The notes below the pieces were generated by a model that was not told the DNA's origin, searched no databases, and saw only the letters and a program-made list of their open reading frames with translations. The translations under genes were made by a program, and so were the position numbers. From the NCBI GenBank assembly GCA_016214925.1, contig JACRMO010000051.1, positions 1 through 6,408 on the forward strand: 6,408 nt of DNA. The letters run 5' to 3'. The DNA comes from Gammaproteobacteria bacterium (GTDB lineage Bacteria; Pseudomonadota; Gammaproteobacteria; Thiohalobacterales; Thiohalobacteraceae). Each line of letters starts with the position of its first letter. Position 1 is the stretch's first letter. Of the stretch, positions 5,770 to 6,408 are shown piece by piece.

Positions 5770-6408
5770 ATGGTACGGGTATTCACCGAAAATCTGGGGC
5801 GCAGAGTTGTCGGCGGGGTCGAGGAATTCGGCTACGGCGCGGCGTTGCTGGTGGAAAGCCTGTTCTGGTTGTGCGTCGGTGCGTTTCGTCAGCAGCCGGT
5901 GCGGCTGAGTGCGATCGCGGTGGAGATGATGCGCATCGGCGTGTTCGCCATCCCGGTGGTGACCATCCTGGCGTTCGCCAACGGCGTGATGATGGCCTTG
6001 CAGGGTATCTATACGCTGCGCGACTTCGGCGCCGAGTCGCAGGTCATCCCCGGCCTGGCGATGTCCATCACCCGCGAATTCGGCGCGCTCATCGTCGGCA
6101 TTGTGGTGGCGGGTCGTTCCGGTTCCGCCATTGCCGCGCGCATCGGCGCCATGCAGATGTCGCAGGAGGTCGATGCGTTACGTGTGCTGGGCGTCAATCC
6201 GGTGCGGCATTTGGTGGCGCCGATTCTCGCGGCGATGCTGGTGATGGTGCCGACGCTCACGGTACTGGCGGATCTCATGGCGCTGACCGGCGGTGGGATT
6301 CTGTGCGGCTTGCAGATGCATATGAGTCTGGCGGCCTACGCCAATATGATTCTGGCGAACATCGAGGTCTTCGATGTCATGCAGGGGTTGATCAAGAGCG
6401 GGGTGTTC
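5770..6408 (+). CDS. MlaE-family lipid ABC transporter permease, partial (C-terminus outside window)
   Basis: The first 213 codons are present and remain open to the right edge; family members are about 260 aa, so roughly 45-50 residues are missing. The family core is clear: REFGALIVGIVVAGRSGSA (102-120), then AARIGAMQMSQEVDALRVLG (122-141) and NPVRHLVAP (143-151), matching the MlaE/YrbE permease signature around the conserved EVDAL loop. Hydrophobic segments surround it at about 52-80, 92-115, 148-180 and 187-200. The protein should form the inner-membrane permease of an MCE-type lipid transporter that moves phospholipids or related lipids between inner and outer membranes, with an MlaF ATPase and an MlaD (MCE) partner expected downstream. 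The ATG at 5770 is preceded by GGAA (5757-5760) at 9 nt. An in-frame GTG at 5743 would add nine residues but lies inside the inverted repeat and lacks a ribosome binding site. Confidence 0.93.
   Translation, partial: MVRVFTENLGRRVVGGVEEFGYGAALLVESLFWLCVGAFRQQPVRLSAIAVEMMRIGVFAIPVVTILAFANGVMMALQGIYTLRDFGAESQVIPGLAMSITREFGALIVGIVVAGRSGSAIAARIGAMQMSQEVDALRVLGVNPVRHLVAPILAAMLVMVPTLTVLADLMALTGGGILCGLQMHMSLAAYANMILANIEVFDVMQGLIKSGVF

Overview
The window is about 60% GC and carries a tightly packed signalling and transport cluster on the + strand. It looks like part of a chromosome from a free-living, Gram-negative proteobacterium, most likely gammaproteobacterial. The grounds are an MlaE-type lipid permease (which implies an outer membrane), a GGDEF/EAL protein, an FNR/Anr-type operator and strong Shine-Dalgarno sites. 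No species can be named from the sequence alone.

Layout. Positions 1-308 hold the probable 5' end of a divergent minus-strand gene (complement 1-75, a membrane protein running off the left edge). Behind it is a near-consensus FNR/Anr box with a correctly placed -10 element, and then a weak candidate promoter for the rightward genes. The rightward genes are: a 129-aa membrane protein with two DUF2892-like halves (309-698); a membrane-anchored HAMP-PAS-GGDEF-EAL protein (702-3125); an HDOD plus PP2C/SpoIIE-type phosphatase (3191-4894); an RsbW-like HATPase (4907-5338); a STAS-domain anti-sigma-factor antagonist (5335-5667); and the first 213 codons of an MlaE-family ABC permease (5770 to the right edge). 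A 28-bp imperfect inverted repeat built from CACAGAG units sits between the STAS gene and the permease gene.

How the genes may work together. The phosphatase, kinase and STAS protein form a complete partner-switching set of the RsbU/RsbW/RsbV type: the kinase phosphorylates a Ser on the STAS protein and the PP2C phosphatase removes the phosphate. No sigma factor is visible here. Directly upstream lies a c-di-GMP synthesis/hydrolysis enzyme with its catalytic residues intact. Directly downstream lies an MlaE permease, whose family normally works with a STAS subunit (MlaB). The most interesting reading is that the switch output is lipid transport or envelope state rather than, or in addition to, a sigma factor. 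That is inference from gene order.

The best-supported unusual items are the FNR box with class II geometry, the CACAGAG inverted repeat, the internal duplication in the 129-aa membrane protein, and the adjacency of a phosphorylatable STAS protein to MlaE.
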